DNA of 64,000 bases from Rhodococcus sp. 1168 (GTDB taxonomy: Bacteria > Actinomycetota > Actinomycetes > Mycobacteriales > Mycobacteriaceae). Where the stretch lies: the NCBI RefSeq assembly GCF_002091955.1, contig NZ_MKKY01000036.1:186001-250000 (forward strand), given 5' to 3'. The notes under the pieces were generated by a model. That model searched no databases. It was not told the origin of the DNA and saw only the letters and a program-made list of their open reading frames with translations. A program made the translations under genes and the position numbers. Below, one piece after another: positions 55,701-64,000 of the stretch; positions within the stretch are counted from its first letter, which is position 1; every line of letters begins with the position of its first letter.

Positions 55701-56874
55701 TCCGCGGGGAGCACGCAGTGTCCGGCGCTATCAACCGGGCGCTCGGGGGCTCATCCCCGCGTCCGCGGGGAGCACTGCCGTCCAGGGCTGCCTATGCCGG
55801 GTGGCGAGGGCTCATCCCCGCGTCCGCGGGGAGCACTTCCGTCCGCGCCACATGGGGCGTTCGCAGTGGGGCTCATCCCCGCGTCCGCGGGGAGCACATG
55901 ACCGACTGCAACTGCGCCAACGAGTCCGTGGGCTCATCCCCGCGTCCGCGGGGAGCACCGTTCGGGATCGGCGAAGACGTGGTGATCGCCGGGCTCATCC
56001 CCGCGTCCGCGGGGAGCACGCGCCGAATCCATCACAGTCGAAGGTCGGGCTGGGCTCATCCCCGCGTCCGCGGGGAGCACTTTTCTGAGTTCCCGACCAA
56101 GGTTACTCAGGAGGGCTCATCCCCGCGTCCGCGGGGAGCACCTATTGGGTATGAGCTGGTTGAGCCTAGTTTAGGGCTCATCCCCGCGTCCGCGGGGAGC
56201 ACGGTTCTGTTGTGTTGCCGATTTTGTGGAGTGCGGGCTCATCCCCGCGTCCGCGGGGAGCACATTCACTGACCGAAGGTCTCGGTGGAGACAATGGGCT
56301 CATCCCCGCGTCCGCGGGGAGCACGTTCTTGTCCCACTTGACCAAGGTCGAGGTGAGGGCTCATCCCCGCGTCCGCGGGGAGCACGACAGGTCCGCGAGA
56401 GCTCCACGAACGTTTTTGGGCTCATCCCCGCGTCCGCGGGGAGCACACATTGTGAACGCCCTCGTGGCCCGACTGGAAGGGCTCATCCCCGCGTCCGCGG
56501 GGAGCACTTCGGAAGGCCGTAATCCTGGGTGCGCCTGATGGGCTCATCCCCGCGTCCGCGGGGAGCACGCGCCGCAGTCTCGAGCGCCCTACCGCGCTCG
56601 AGGGCTCATCCCCGCGTCCGCGGGGAGCACAACATGCGGCTGATGGTGTACATGCCTGTGCCGGGCTCATCCCCGCGTCCGCGGGGAGCACCGTAAACAA
56701 GCATTTCCCAATGGGCAGTTAGAGGGCTCATCCCCGCGTCCGCGGGGAGCACGGAGCCGTCGTCCGCGCCGAACTGGTATCCGCGGGCTCATCCCCGCGT
56801 CCGCGGGGAGCACCGTATCAATGCGATGAAGGTTGCGTTGGATGTGGGCTCATCCCCGCGTCCGCGGGGAGCAC
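49703..56874 (-). CRISPR. Type I-E CRISPR array, 118 repeats and 117 spacers
   Basis: A 29-bp repeat (plus strand starts GGGCTCATCCCCGCG, ends CGCGGGGAGCAC) recurs every 61 bp. Repeat starts were followed one by one from 49703 to 56846: 118 repeats. Spacers: 109 of 32 nt, six of 33, one of 34 (52296-52329), one of 31 (54128-54158). Minus-strand orientation matches the E. coli I-E repeat (GTGCTCCCCGCG start, ATGAGCCC end), so crRNAs read leftwards and would carry an 8-nt ATGAGCCC handle. The repeat folds into a stem CCCCGC/GCGGGG. Degenerate repeats include 49947, 50069, 50252 (28 nt) and 50495, clustered at the left, leader-distal end; 51839 and 54159 vary only in the last base. Confidence 0.99.
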
Positions 56875-56929
56875 ACTTGCCGACCAGCATAAAGGTAGAG
56901 GGCGAGCGTGTTTCTACTTCACTTCTGTT
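56875..56929 (-). promoter_or_regulatory. CRISPR leader
   Basis: Only 55 bp separate the leader-proximal repeat from the cas2 stop. In transcription sense it reads through AACAGAAGTGAAGTAGAAAC and ends TGGTCGGCAAGT at the first repeat. It is AT-richer than the array. The leader and promoter probably extend into the 3' end of cas2. No integration-host-factor motif is expected in this phylum. Confidence 0.65.
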
Positions 56930-57298
56930 TCAATCCAACCGATTCTGCTGGGCACGGGCCTTACGGTACCTGCTGGCCTTGCTCCATCCAGCCCGCGGCT
57001 TTGCACCAGATTCCAGAGCCTCACCAGTATGTGGTCTGCGGACGAGCGAGATGCCATCGATATCCACGGGCTCCCAATCGTGTCTATGGACGAGGAACGC
57101 CAAGCGCTGTTCGTTACGCGCTGGGAAGACCATTATTGCTCGACCATCTTTGACGAGTTCGATGCACCGCTGCCACAGCAGCTCCCTCACCCTCCGAGAC
57201 AGGACTCCGACGAACACGCCAGGACTAATCTCCAGCAGCCAGCGGGTTAGGTGCCCACGAAGGCCTGCCGGGCAAGCGGTAACAATAAGAATCACCAT
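56930..57298 (-). CDS. cas2: CRISPR-associated Cas2, type I-E
   Basis: A 122-residue Cas2e, structural partner of Cas1 in spacer integration. Characteristic start MVILIVTACPAGLRGHLTRW, LLEISPGVFVGVLSRRVREL, then MVFPARNEQRLAFLVHRHDW and DGISLVRRP. It is slightly longer than E. coli Cas2 (94 aa) because of a basic C-terminal tail (SRYRKARAQQNRLD) that runs to the leader. It overlaps cas1 by 7 bp. Confidence 0.96.
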   Translation of the reverse strand: MVILIVTACPAGLRGHLTRWLLEISPGVFVGVLSRRVRELLWQRCIELVKDGRAIMVFPARNEQRLAFLVHRHDWEPVDIDGISLVRRPHTGEALESGAKPRAGWSKASRYRKARAQQNRLD

Positions 57299-58251
57299 GG
57301 GACATCGAAATCCTTGCCGTCATGAGACTGGCCGCTAGCCACAGCTTTGCCTTTGTCGTCCCACAAGTAGACAACATCTGCTTCCCATTCGGCTGAGTCC
57401 TCTTCCTCCCCTGGAATAAGCAAGGCTTTGATGTCTTGAGCACATCGCGGCAAGAGTTTTTCTGCGTAGATCAGGTCTCGAATCTTTCTTCGGGTTACCG
57501 CCGCAACATCGTCGACCTGCTCGGCAGCAACATCGAATGCAACGGGTATTGCGAACTCTGCCTTGTACAAATCTGCGATGTCATATACGAAGGATCGATC
57601 GTGACCTGTGTGAACGAAACCCAGCCCCGGCGAACACCCCAACGCCACAATCACTGCGTGTGCCATGCCGTAAAGGCATGTCGTCGCAGCCGACAACGCC
57701 TTGTTGACTTCGTCGCCGGCAGCGAAATCATTCGGGTCGTAGTCGCGCCGGACCCATTCCACACCGGTTCGCTCGGCGTGTTCGCGATAACTCTTCCTTA
57801 CCCGCGCGCCCTCTCTGCCCCGCAATTGTTGCATCGTCAGTTGCGAGGTGTCTTCGCCAGGGAATCGCATGGCGTACATCGCTCGTGCGACGGCAAGTCG
57901 CGCATCGCGCATCGACACGGCCCGGGCCTGGGCATCAAGCAACCTGCTGGTACGGCCTAGCGGACGTCCGTGTGCGTAGTAGCGAACACCCTGTTCGCCG
58001 ACCCAAACGGCGGTGGAGCCAGACTCCGCCATCAAGAGCATCGCCTGGTGAGTCACCCTGGTACCCGGGCCTAGGAGAAGCGCTCCAATTGACGCAGTAG
58101 GGATATGCACCACGCCACGCTCATCCGTCGCGGTAATGGCGTTCCCATCACGGTGAATGGTGCATCGCTCCAAGTAGATGAAAGAGATTCGATCGGCTAC
58201 GCGCACCAACTCACTCGGCCTAACCGGCGGTGGCCCCGGCACACTCCCCAT
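57292..58251 (-). CDS. cas1: CRISPR-associated endonuclease Cas1, type I-E
   Basis: A 319-residue integrase that inserts new spacers. Metal-binding residues align with E. coli Glu141, His208 and Asp221 at a constant offset of six: Glu147 in QLRGREGARVR, His214 in GCSPGLGFVHTGH and Asp227 in VYDIADLYK. N-terminal beta domain starts VADRISFIYLERCTIHRDG. The C-terminus is acidic (GEEEDSAEWEADVVYLWDD). It is full length with all catalytic residues, so adaptation should be possible. It begins 4 bp after the cas6e stop. Confidence 0.97.
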   Translation of the reverse strand: MGSVPGPPPVRPSELVRVADRISFIYLERCTIHRDGNAITATDERGVVHIPTASIGALLLGPGTRVTHQAMLLMAESGSTAVWVGEQGVRYYAHGRPLGRTSRLLDAQARAVSMRDARLAVARAMYAMRFPGEDTSQLTMQQLRGREGARVRKSYREHAERTGVEWVRRDYDPNDFAAGDEVNKALSAATTCLYGMAHAVIVALGCSPGLGFVHTGHDRSFVYDIADLYKAEFAIPVAFDVAAEQVDDVAAVTRRKIRDLIYAEKLLPRCAQDIKALLIPGEEEDSAEWEADVVYLWDDKGKAVASGQSHDGKDFDVPW

Positions 58252-58255
58252 AGAC

Positions 58256-58933
58256 CTAAGCCCTAGCCAGCGGTGCCAAAGTCATCAGACCACAGCCGTA
58301 CGCCTTGGCTCGACCAAGTCCGTTGGTCAGTGTCGCGCGCAATAGGTCCGGGTCCTCTATCTGAAGCACTCCCTCGAATGTCGCGATACCGATTGTGACC
58401 GCATGGCCACCTTTATTGAATCTGAGCGTCGAACGATCTACAACTTGCAGTGCTGCTTCTTGCTGTGGGCCATCTGGAATCGAGAATCCAGCTTTGGTAG
58501 CGCGATCAAGTAGCCAATTCTGCTGATGCTTGACGGTCACGTGCGCGACCGGCTTTGTATCTGCCCACGCCTTGTCCTGCTTGTAAGCACTGTGAACAGG
58601 ATTGGCACGCAACCGAAATCCCCAACGCTGTCCCGACTCCAGGCTAGACAGAAAACCGCCGTACTCAGCGGACTTCCACATCTGCCCTGTCTGCCAACCT
58701 GCCTGCTCGACAATATGACTCAGATCCGGCTCCACCGGGCTTACTACATACAGAGCGATACTATCTCGTTCGGTCTCGTCCACTCGCCACAATGCACGAC
58801 CCTCACTCTCGTCGAATGAACCTGGAGGAAAACATGATTGAACTGCAGCGTGCATAGCCTGGGGCGACGAAATAAGCTTGACGGCACCGCGCCGGCGCCT
58901 ATTGAGGGGCATCTTCGACAGAAACATGATCAC
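58256..58933 (-). CDS. cas6e: crRNA endonuclease Cas6e (CasE)
   Basis: A 225-residue double-ferredoxin RNase that cuts the repeat hairpin 8 nt before each spacer. The catalytic-type histidine is His28 in SSPQAMHAAVQSCF; RALWRVDETERDSIALYVVS follows; the C-terminal Gly-rich loop is ATLTNGLGRAKAYGCGLMTL. The start at 58933 overlaps cas5e by 4 bp. It remains bound to the crRNA 3' hairpin in Cascade. Confidence 0.95.
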   Translation of the reverse strand: MIMFLSKMPLNRRRRGAVKLISSPQAMHAAVQSCFPPGSFDESEGRALWRVDETERDSIALYVVSPVEPDLSHIVEQAGWQTGQMWKSAEYGGFLSSLESGQRWGFRLRANPVHSAYKQDKAWADTKPVAHVTVKHQQNWLLDRATKAGFSIPDGPQQEAALQVVDRSTLRFNKGGHAVTIGIATFEGVLQIEDPDLLRATLTNGLGRAKAYGCGLMTLAPLARA

Positions 58934-59622
58934 ACTCCTCCAAGAACAGCCATGGGGTCGTGCCCATGAAATCGGCTCGTTGGGTTCTCAACTTCCACTC
59001 GATCGTCCACTACAGTTCTCCATTCGTAACGGCGGTGCTGTGGGTCGAAGCTGACCGGCACATCCCTGATCGTCTCTCCCTCGGCTCCGTGCTCGCCGTC
59101 CAACGCGATCCGGAGTGCGACCCGAGATGCTTGTTTCGCGCGGTACCAATCCGACGCCTGCCACGGGAACCGCCTCAGCGCTTCCCCGAGTGATTGCTCC
59201 GAAATATCAACTAGCAAGGGGAGGCTCGGCGGGCACGATCTCCGACCGAGGTACAACGGGAATGTGGGATTCTTCAACGCGTCTCCGAGTCCTTCGATCA
59301 GCGAAGACTCCCCCTCGACACCCGCCACGAAGACCGCATCACTGAGGTAGTAGCGGTAGGACAACGGGAATGTCTTCTTTTCGTCAAGACTTCGAGCAAC
59401 CTGAAAGTCGCGCAGTAGCGACCCCGGTTGATCCACCCGAACGCCGAAATTGAGTGCCGCCAAGTGCTCGAGATCATCCGTTCGACGCACACCTTGCGCC
59501 GCAGCCAGCAATCCGAGCACTCCGCTCTTCGTGGGTTCCTGCTGAGTGTCACGCCGACTGTATCTACTCGATGCCCCCCACGCCTGCATGGGAGCAGCAA
59601 GTCGAATCAATAGGGTGGTCAA
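58930..59622 (-). CDS. cas5e: Cascade subunit Cas5e (CasD)
   Basis: A 230-residue RAMP protein that caps the 5' handle of crRNA. N-terminal LIRLAAPMQAWGASSRYSRR, PTKSGVLGLLAAAQGVRR and FPLSYRYYLSDAVFVAGVEG are typical Cas5e; PLYLGRRSCPPSLPLL is the conserved Gly-Arg-Arg segment. Overlaps cas7e and cas6e by 4 bp on either side. Confidence 0.95.
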   Translation of the reverse strand: MTTLLIRLAAPMQAWGASSRYSRRDTQQEPTKSGVLGLLAAAQGVRRTDDLEHLAALNFGVRVDQPGSLLRDFQVARSLDEKKTFPLSYRYYLSDAVFVAGVEGESSLIEGLGDALKNPTFPLYLGRRSCPPSLPLLVDISEQSLGEALRRFPWQASDWYRAKQASRVALRIALDGEHGAEGETIRDVPVSFDPQHRRYEWRTVVDDRVEVENPTSRFHGHDPMAVLGGV

Positions 59623-60755
59623 TTTGATTCACCAATTCTTGACTGCACCTCTTGTTCGATCTCAATGATGAGCTGCGCCATCGAAACCTGCTTTCCGAGT
59701 GTCCCCAGTGGTTTCGAGGCGTCCCCAACCGCCACGACCCACGTACGCGACGGAGCCGAATATGCCTGAGCAATGTCGTTGTATCGGCCAGCCAGCTGCG
59801 TCGCTGACTGCTCGATCACGCTACTGCTCTGCGTCCGAGATACCGCATTTTCGAATGCGCCAACGAGGTTGATGGGTTGATCTTCCCGCACCGACACCAC
59901 AATCGCATCGGGGACAGTTCGGTTGGCAAACGTGTTTTGCTTTCCGGTCGGCATCGAAAGTGCCAACGACTCAACGAAAGCTGCGGTTGCCCGCGCTGTT
60001 GCGGCGGTATCGCCAAGATTCTTGCGAAGTCCAGGAATATTCACGTTGGCATAGCGGTACAGGGTGGACGAGTTGAATTCGACGGTACCGATCATCGCTG
60101 CACCGGACTCTTGATCCCTTTCCTGTGCATCATCGACAGCAGTGAAATAGTCGAATTCCTGTTCTACCGCTTGCACACTGATGGCATGCGCGACCTGAGC
60201 GGCAGCATCGACATTGAGCTCTGCATCGTCCGCTACCATTCTTCCGAACAACGCGACGTCAATACTGTGCCCTTGTTGGACCGCTGCCTTCGCTGCTTTG
60301 CCTTCAACAGTTCCTTCTGCAGTACGAGCGGCAACTGATAGCTCGGCCAGAGCCTGGTATTGGCCAGCACTCAGAAAGAGTAGGTATCCCGACTCATCAG
60401 GAGACGGTGGCGCATCCTTCGGCGAATTCTTCGAAGGCTTGGGCGTCGACAGCTTGATCCCGGCAGCTTTGAGTGCAGCGCTGCCCATCTTGTCCGCTTC
60501 TACCTTGCCGATCGTTGGGTCGAGAACCACGATATATTCGCCGAGTAGGTCGGCCACACGTTTTGTCCGGTGTCCGATATCGCTGATGTCAAGTGTGAGG
60601 TTGAATCGTTTACGGGTGGCACGCTTCCACGCTTGACTCGACACGCGTGCTCTTCGAACACCACCGTAAACAGCTGATTTGGGGCTGCCTGTGTCATCGC
60701 GGTTGATATTGCTCGGCGGTACAGACTGGAGTATGTGAATGTCCAAGTAAGTCAT
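59619..60755 (-). CDS. cas7e: Cascade backbone subunit Cas7e (CasC)
   Basis: A 378-residue backbone protein, six copies of which hold the spacer RNA. N-terminal MTYLDIHILQSVPPSNINRD, GGVRRARVSSQAWKRATRKR and the C-terminal AFVESLALSMPTGKQNTFAN with VVSVREDQPINLVGAFENAV are diagnostic. Longer than E. coli CasC (363 aa). It begins 12 bp after cse2. Confidence 0.96.
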   Translation of the reverse strand: MTYLDIHILQSVPPSNINRDDTGSPKSAVYGGVRRARVSSQAWKRATRKRFNLTLDISDIGHRTKRVADLLGEYIVVLDPTIGKVEADKMGSAALKAAGIKLSTPKPSKNSPKDAPPSPDESGYLLFLSAGQYQALAELSVAARTAEGTVEGKAAKAAVQQGHSIDVALFGRMVADDAELNVDAAAQVAHAISVQAVEQEFDYFTAVDDAQERDQESGAAMIGTVEFNSSTLYRYANVNIPGLRKNLGDTAATARATAAFVESLALSMPTGKQNTFANRTVPDAIVVSVREDQPINLVGAFENAVSRTQSSSVIEQSATQLAGRYNDIAQAYSAPSRTWVVAVGDASKPLGTLGKQVSMAQLIIEIEQEVQSRIGESN

Positions 60756-60767
60756 TTTTTGGTCCCT

Positions 60768-61415
60768 TTAGTTTTCGGTCGTCGAGGAAGTCGCAAGCGA
60801 GTGTTCAGGTGAGGCATCGGGATCAGCGTTGGAGACGCGGGAGAAGGCTCTGCCCCACCGAAGACGTACCATCGGGGCGCGAAGCGGATCTTGTAACTGG
60901 CGGAGATCTACCGCGAGCTCGCCGTAGTCCAAAGGCTCACCAGCAGAACGCAACAAGGAGATCAGAGACCGTAGGTGATGAGTCACACCGGTCCGTGTCT
61001 GTGCAAGCGACAGAGCTTGGAATCGGGTCCGCAGCGGATTTGGTTTATCTCGATCTGCTGCAGGGACAAGTTTCTGGACGGCAGTTCCCAGCCGCACCCC
61101 ATACTTGTGGACGGGCGCATCCTTGGATTGCTGATGGAGTGCGTACAGAGTCATCGCATCGTGAACTGCATATTCCCATTGCGAGGGCTTTTCGCCGAAT
61201 CGAAGCCCATCCGGCAAGCAACCGACAGTGTCTTCCCATACCTCGGGAATTGTGCCGGCTTCAGCGAGAACTGCTCGCCGTAAACGTGCAAGACGCGCAT
61301 CGATGTCCGGGTGGCGGAGTCCGTCGATGCGTCGGGCCTGAATGGCACCGATTCTACCGACGACGGCCTTACGCAGGGCATCGTCACGGATCGGCGGTGG
61401 CTGCTGTTCAATCAT
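60768..61415 (-). CDS. cse2: Cascade small subunit Cse2 (CasB)
   Basis: A 215-residue helical protein. PEVWEDTVGCLPDGLRFGEK, SQWEYAVHDAMTLYALHQQS and GVRLGTAVQKLVPAADRD match the Cse2 core, and basic residues GVTHHLRSLISLLRSAGEPL line the R-loop groove. It stabilises the displaced DNA strand in Cascade. Overlaps cse1 by 4 bp. Confidence 0.94.
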   Translation of the reverse strand: MIEQQPPPIRDDALRKAVVGRIGAIQARRIDGLRHPDIDARLARLRRAVLAEAGTIPEVWEDTVGCLPDGLRFGEKPSQWEYAVHDAMTLYALHQQSKDAPVHKYGVRLGTAVQKLVPAADRDKPNPLRTRFQALSLAQTRTGVTHHLRSLISLLRSAGEPLDYGELAVDLRQLQDPLRAPMVRLRWGRAFSRVSNADPDASPEHSLATSSTTEN

Positions 61416-62746
61416 GAAGCGTTACTCTCCTCGGAAAATGCATTGGGTAGTGCTTTTCGGAGCGCACCCCAGAAGTAGCCCGAGGCGATCGCAGTATCGA
61501 GCCAACGTTCGCCGACCATGCGGCCCTTCCATGCAGATGCACCGGACTGTTCGATCAGTTCGCGCCCGATCTTCGACACGACAAATCGAGCTTCTCGCTG
61601 CCAGTGATCCAAATACGCGTCGTAGTCACCGGATGCCCCAAGATCGGCGATCCATTGTCGGAAGGGTTGATCCAGAGCGAAGAAGCCTCGTGCGCGGGCT
61701 GTGGTTCGGGGACCGTCAGCTTTGCCTCCCGCGGCCTCTGCAAGAGTTCCCGCCAACTGCACCACGGCCGCGACAGCCAAGTCCGCTGCTTTGACGGCGT
61801 CTGCGGCGTACTGACGACCTTCCCCTGTACGCCCGAAGAGTGCAATACGCAAGTTCAATTGATCGTCGACTGCCGCACCGATCACACTGGACTGAGTGAT
61901 GTACTCGAGCGCAAAGGCATGTGGGCGAACACTATCCGCTCCATTCAATATTTCGTGATAGAGCAGAATGTCGAGCCAATCCGATGTTCCTGGTGCGAGG
62001 TCTTTCGGTTTTCCTGGGGCGGGCGCGGTGTCAGCCAGCAAACCCTCGACACCGCGCCACAATCCCCGATCGGGGCTGAAGCTCTTCGGAAAGTATCGGG
62101 GCTCCCCGAACTTCTTCGATTGGACATCGCTGTACCGCCAACGAGTCATGAACTCGACTGACTGACGGTTGTGAGAGTCCACTGGGTCGCCGATTCCAAC
62201 AATAACTCCTACCGCGAATCGCCCCTCGTACTTGATGTGAATCCGGCGGCTTTGCCACGTCAACAAGTCTGCAACCCCGGCAGGCGGTCCATCTGCACGC
62301 TCACCGACACAAGGGTGCGCACGCTCCCAGACCGGGAGATCGTCAGGAACCAGTGCCGAACTATCGCTGGTTCGCAAAACCGTGTTGAGCATCAATGTTT
62401 GGAACAACGTCCGGCCCTCGAACAGCACTCCACCCAGCTGGCCGGCCCACCCGACACCGATTGGGTAACCCTTTCCAGACTTTGTCCGTGGGTCTCGAGG
62501 ATCACCTGTTTTGATACCCGAGAAATCGAATGCCTGGCAATGAATTACCCACCTGGCAGTCTCAGCCAAGTCCAATTTGGCTGCGCCTGCGCCCGCCCGG
62601 GTAGTGAAGTACTTCGCTCCCGCAGGGATATCGCTGATCAGCAGCGAGATTGGCTTGTGCTCCGCCTTGCTGGACTCGAAACTCGACACCTGAAAGAAGG
62701 GATGCACTGGATCGAGCAGATCGAACCTCGACCGAAACCGGGCTAG
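61412..62746 (-). pseudogene. cse1: Cascade large subunit Cse1 (CasA), 5' end removed by an IS
   Basis: Reading upstream of the GTG at 62707 the frame continues into RFDLLDPVHPFFQVS, the conserved Cse1 segment near residue 100, then stops being Cse1 at about 62746, where the insertion element begins. About 100 N-terminal residues are therefore lost. The remaining 430 or so include AETARWVIHCQAFDFSGIKT, MTRWRYSDVQSKKFGEPRYF and the C-terminal four-helix bundle AYLDHWQREARFVVSKIGRE. Cse1 recognises the PAM and recruits Cas3, so its loss should abolish interference unless a start within the IS or GTG 62707 gives a partly active form. Confidence 0.9.
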
Positions 62747-64000
62747 CCTCGTGCTTTCACAGAGGTGAGGATCTGATCTGTGTCGAAAACGAAGAAAGGT
62801 GCTCCCACCTGCGATAATTCGACTTGTCTAAGGTTGAATACACGCTGGAACAAGGAGCACCCTTCTGGTGAGCAAGTCTACGTCGTCGTACCCCACCCTG
62901 TCCGTTGATGCCACCGGAACCGGTGTCGTGTCGCACGCCGGTGCAGTGACTTTGCTGCGCACGGCGGAAGTGACGGGATTGACCGCAGCGTTGTCGAAGC
63001 AGCTCGTGTCGTGGCGGAAACCGTTGGCGCAGTTCGACCCCGGCAAGATCGTCCTCGACCTCGCAGTGTCGCTGGCCCTCGGTGGGGATTGCCTCGCCGA
63101 CATCGCCACCCTGCGTGAACACGCTGCCGTCTTCGGAAGAGTTCCCTCCGATCCCACCGTCTCCCGCCTGATCACGGCATTGACCACCGACACCGCCTCG
63201 GTGCTCACCGCGATCGACACCGCCCGAGCATCCGCTCGCACCGCGGCGTGGAAACACGCCGGCGAGCACGCTCCCGATCACGACATCACCGCCAAGAATC
63301 CGATCGTCATCGACCTCGATGCCACCCTCGTCGCGGCCCACTCGGACAAGGAGTCTGCTGCACCGACGTACAAACGAGGCTATGGATTTCATCCCCTGAT
63401 GGCGTTCGTCGACCACGGCACCAGCGGGACCGGTGAACCTGTCGCGGCGCTGCTGCGGCCCGGTAACGCCGGATCGAACACAGCGGCAGATCATATCGAG
63501 GTCACTCGGAAAGCGTTGGCACAGTTACCCTCCACCAGCAGCACACGCCCCGGCAAGAAGGTGCTCATTCGTACCGACGGTGCCGGCGCGAGCCACAAAT
63601 ACCTCACCTGGCTCCACAACCAACGGGTCTCGTATTCGATCGGATTCGGGCTCACCGATGCGATGGTCACCGCACTCGCCGACGCTCCCGAGGACGCCTG
63701 GTCGGTCGCCGTCGACGCACAGAAGAAAGTCCGTGACGGTGCCTGGGTCATCGACGCCACCGGCATCGTGGACCTCACCGCCTGGCCGGAGGGGATGCGC
63801 GTGGTCATCAGAAAAGAACGACCACACCCCGGTGCTCAACTACGGTTCACCGATGCCGACGGCCTGCGGTTGACTGCGTTCGCCACCAACACCGTCGGCG
63901 GGAAGGTCCAGGATCTCGAACTTCGTCACCGTCGCCGTGCGCGCTGCGAGGACCGGATCCGCGTCGCGAAGGACACCGGTCTCACCAACTTCCCGTTGCA
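62747..64000 (+). mobile_element. IS1380-family insertion sequence, left part
   Basis: Sequence similarity to Cse1 ends abruptly at about 62746 after CTAG (62743-62746), a possible duplicated target, and a new sequence starting CCTCGTGCTTTCACAGAGG follows. A transposase gene of the IS1380 family starts 131 bp in and runs off the window. The far end, the second inverted repeat and the rest of cse1/cas3 lie outside. Confidence 0.8.
62878..64000 (+). CDS. IS1380-family transposase, 3' end outside window
   Basis: An open frame from GTG 62878 (MSKSTSSYPTLSVDATGTGV) to the window end, 374 codons. AAGGAG at 62862-62867 precedes it. Family marks: TLLRTAEVTGLTAALSKQL, LDLAVSLALGGDCLADIATL, PSDPTVSRLI, VIDLDATLVAAHSDKESAAP (first catalytic Asp), GYGFHPLMAF, GNAGSNTAADHI and KKVLIRTDGAGASHKYL (second Asp). 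It is the DDE enzyme that moves the element. Minus-strand frames in this stretch are shadows. Confidence 0.92.

Noticed and set aside
49684-56700. Dozens of open frames across the array with repeating [27 protein letters not shown] or LPADAGMSP segments
   Set aside because: They are translations of the 29-bp CRISPR repeat in all six frames, since the 61-bp period shifts frame by one each time. There are no ribosome sites or codon bias.
62757-63494. 245-residue minus-strand frame opposite the transposase
   Set aside because: Antisense shadow of the IS1380 transposase; its composition mirrors the coding strand's third-position bias.
1-64000. tRNA or rRNA genes
   Set aside because: No cloverleaf-like or conserved rRNA segment was recognised by eye; a covariance search would be needed to exclude a tRNA.

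Overview
The window is high-GC actinobacterial DNA with strong third-position G/C bias. Gene content points to a mycolate-bearing member of the Mycobacteriales, most likely Rhodococcus or a close relative. Pointers are an HbhA-like adhesin with its XRE partner gene, RamB next to isocitrate lyase, an IdeR-type iron box, and two very short amphipathic peptide genes that recall mycomembrane PorA/PorH. The order lpd - AhpD-like gene - ramB - aceA - fadB2 - XRE - hbhA - DUF2516 - hydrolase - deoC matches, from memory, the M. tuberculosis block Rv0462-Rv0478. That backbone carries insertions here (urea transporter, metE-like gene, iron-uptake lipoprotein and others).

Layout. 1-11.5 kb: mycothiol-dependent isomerase-like gene, deoC, purU, hydrolase, DUF2516, hbhA/XRE pair, DUF445, TetR, an iron-regulated siderophore-binding lipoprotein, a four-copy 23-bp repeat, PPOX oxidoreductase, PPK2 and a zinc alcohol dehydrogenase. 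11.5-18.9 kb: acetate/fatty-acid block (aceA, fadB2, ramB) with a MetE-like gene that has lost three of four zinc ligands, plus RamB-like and Crp/GlxR-like sites upstream of aceA. 18.9-25.8 kb: metallo-beta-lactamase-fold pseudogene, XRE/membrane pair, urtABCDE urea transporter. 25.8-36.3 kb: lpd, peptidases, hydrolases, two unannotated peptide genes with a perfect Crp/GlxR site, PspC-like protein, PIG-L deacetylase, and an aconitase gene with a large internal deletion. 36.4-49.2 kb: narIJHG (minus strand) with a TDT/SLAC1-type channel gene, zwf, pncA, MOSC protein, L-asparaginase.

49.2-64 kb is an accessory island: a degraded amino-acid (probably asparagine) permease remnant, then a type I-E CRISPR array of 118 repeats and 117 spacers (about 7.2 kb), then cas2, cas1, cas6e, cas5e, cas7e, cse2 and a 5'-truncated cse1. 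An IS1380-family element has cut cse1, and cas3 is not in the window. Adaptation genes and the crRNA-processing nuclease look intact while interference is broken, unless intact copies lie elsewhere. Repeat orientation places the leader at the right end beside cas2; the decayed repeats sit mainly at the left (oldest) end beside the permease remnant.

No tRNA or rRNA gene was recognised. No clearly new multi-gene defence system was found. The most unusual items are the zinc-ligand-less MetE, the paired mini-peptide genes, the acquisition-competent but interference-broken CRISPR locus with re-acquired spacers, and the deleted aconitase.
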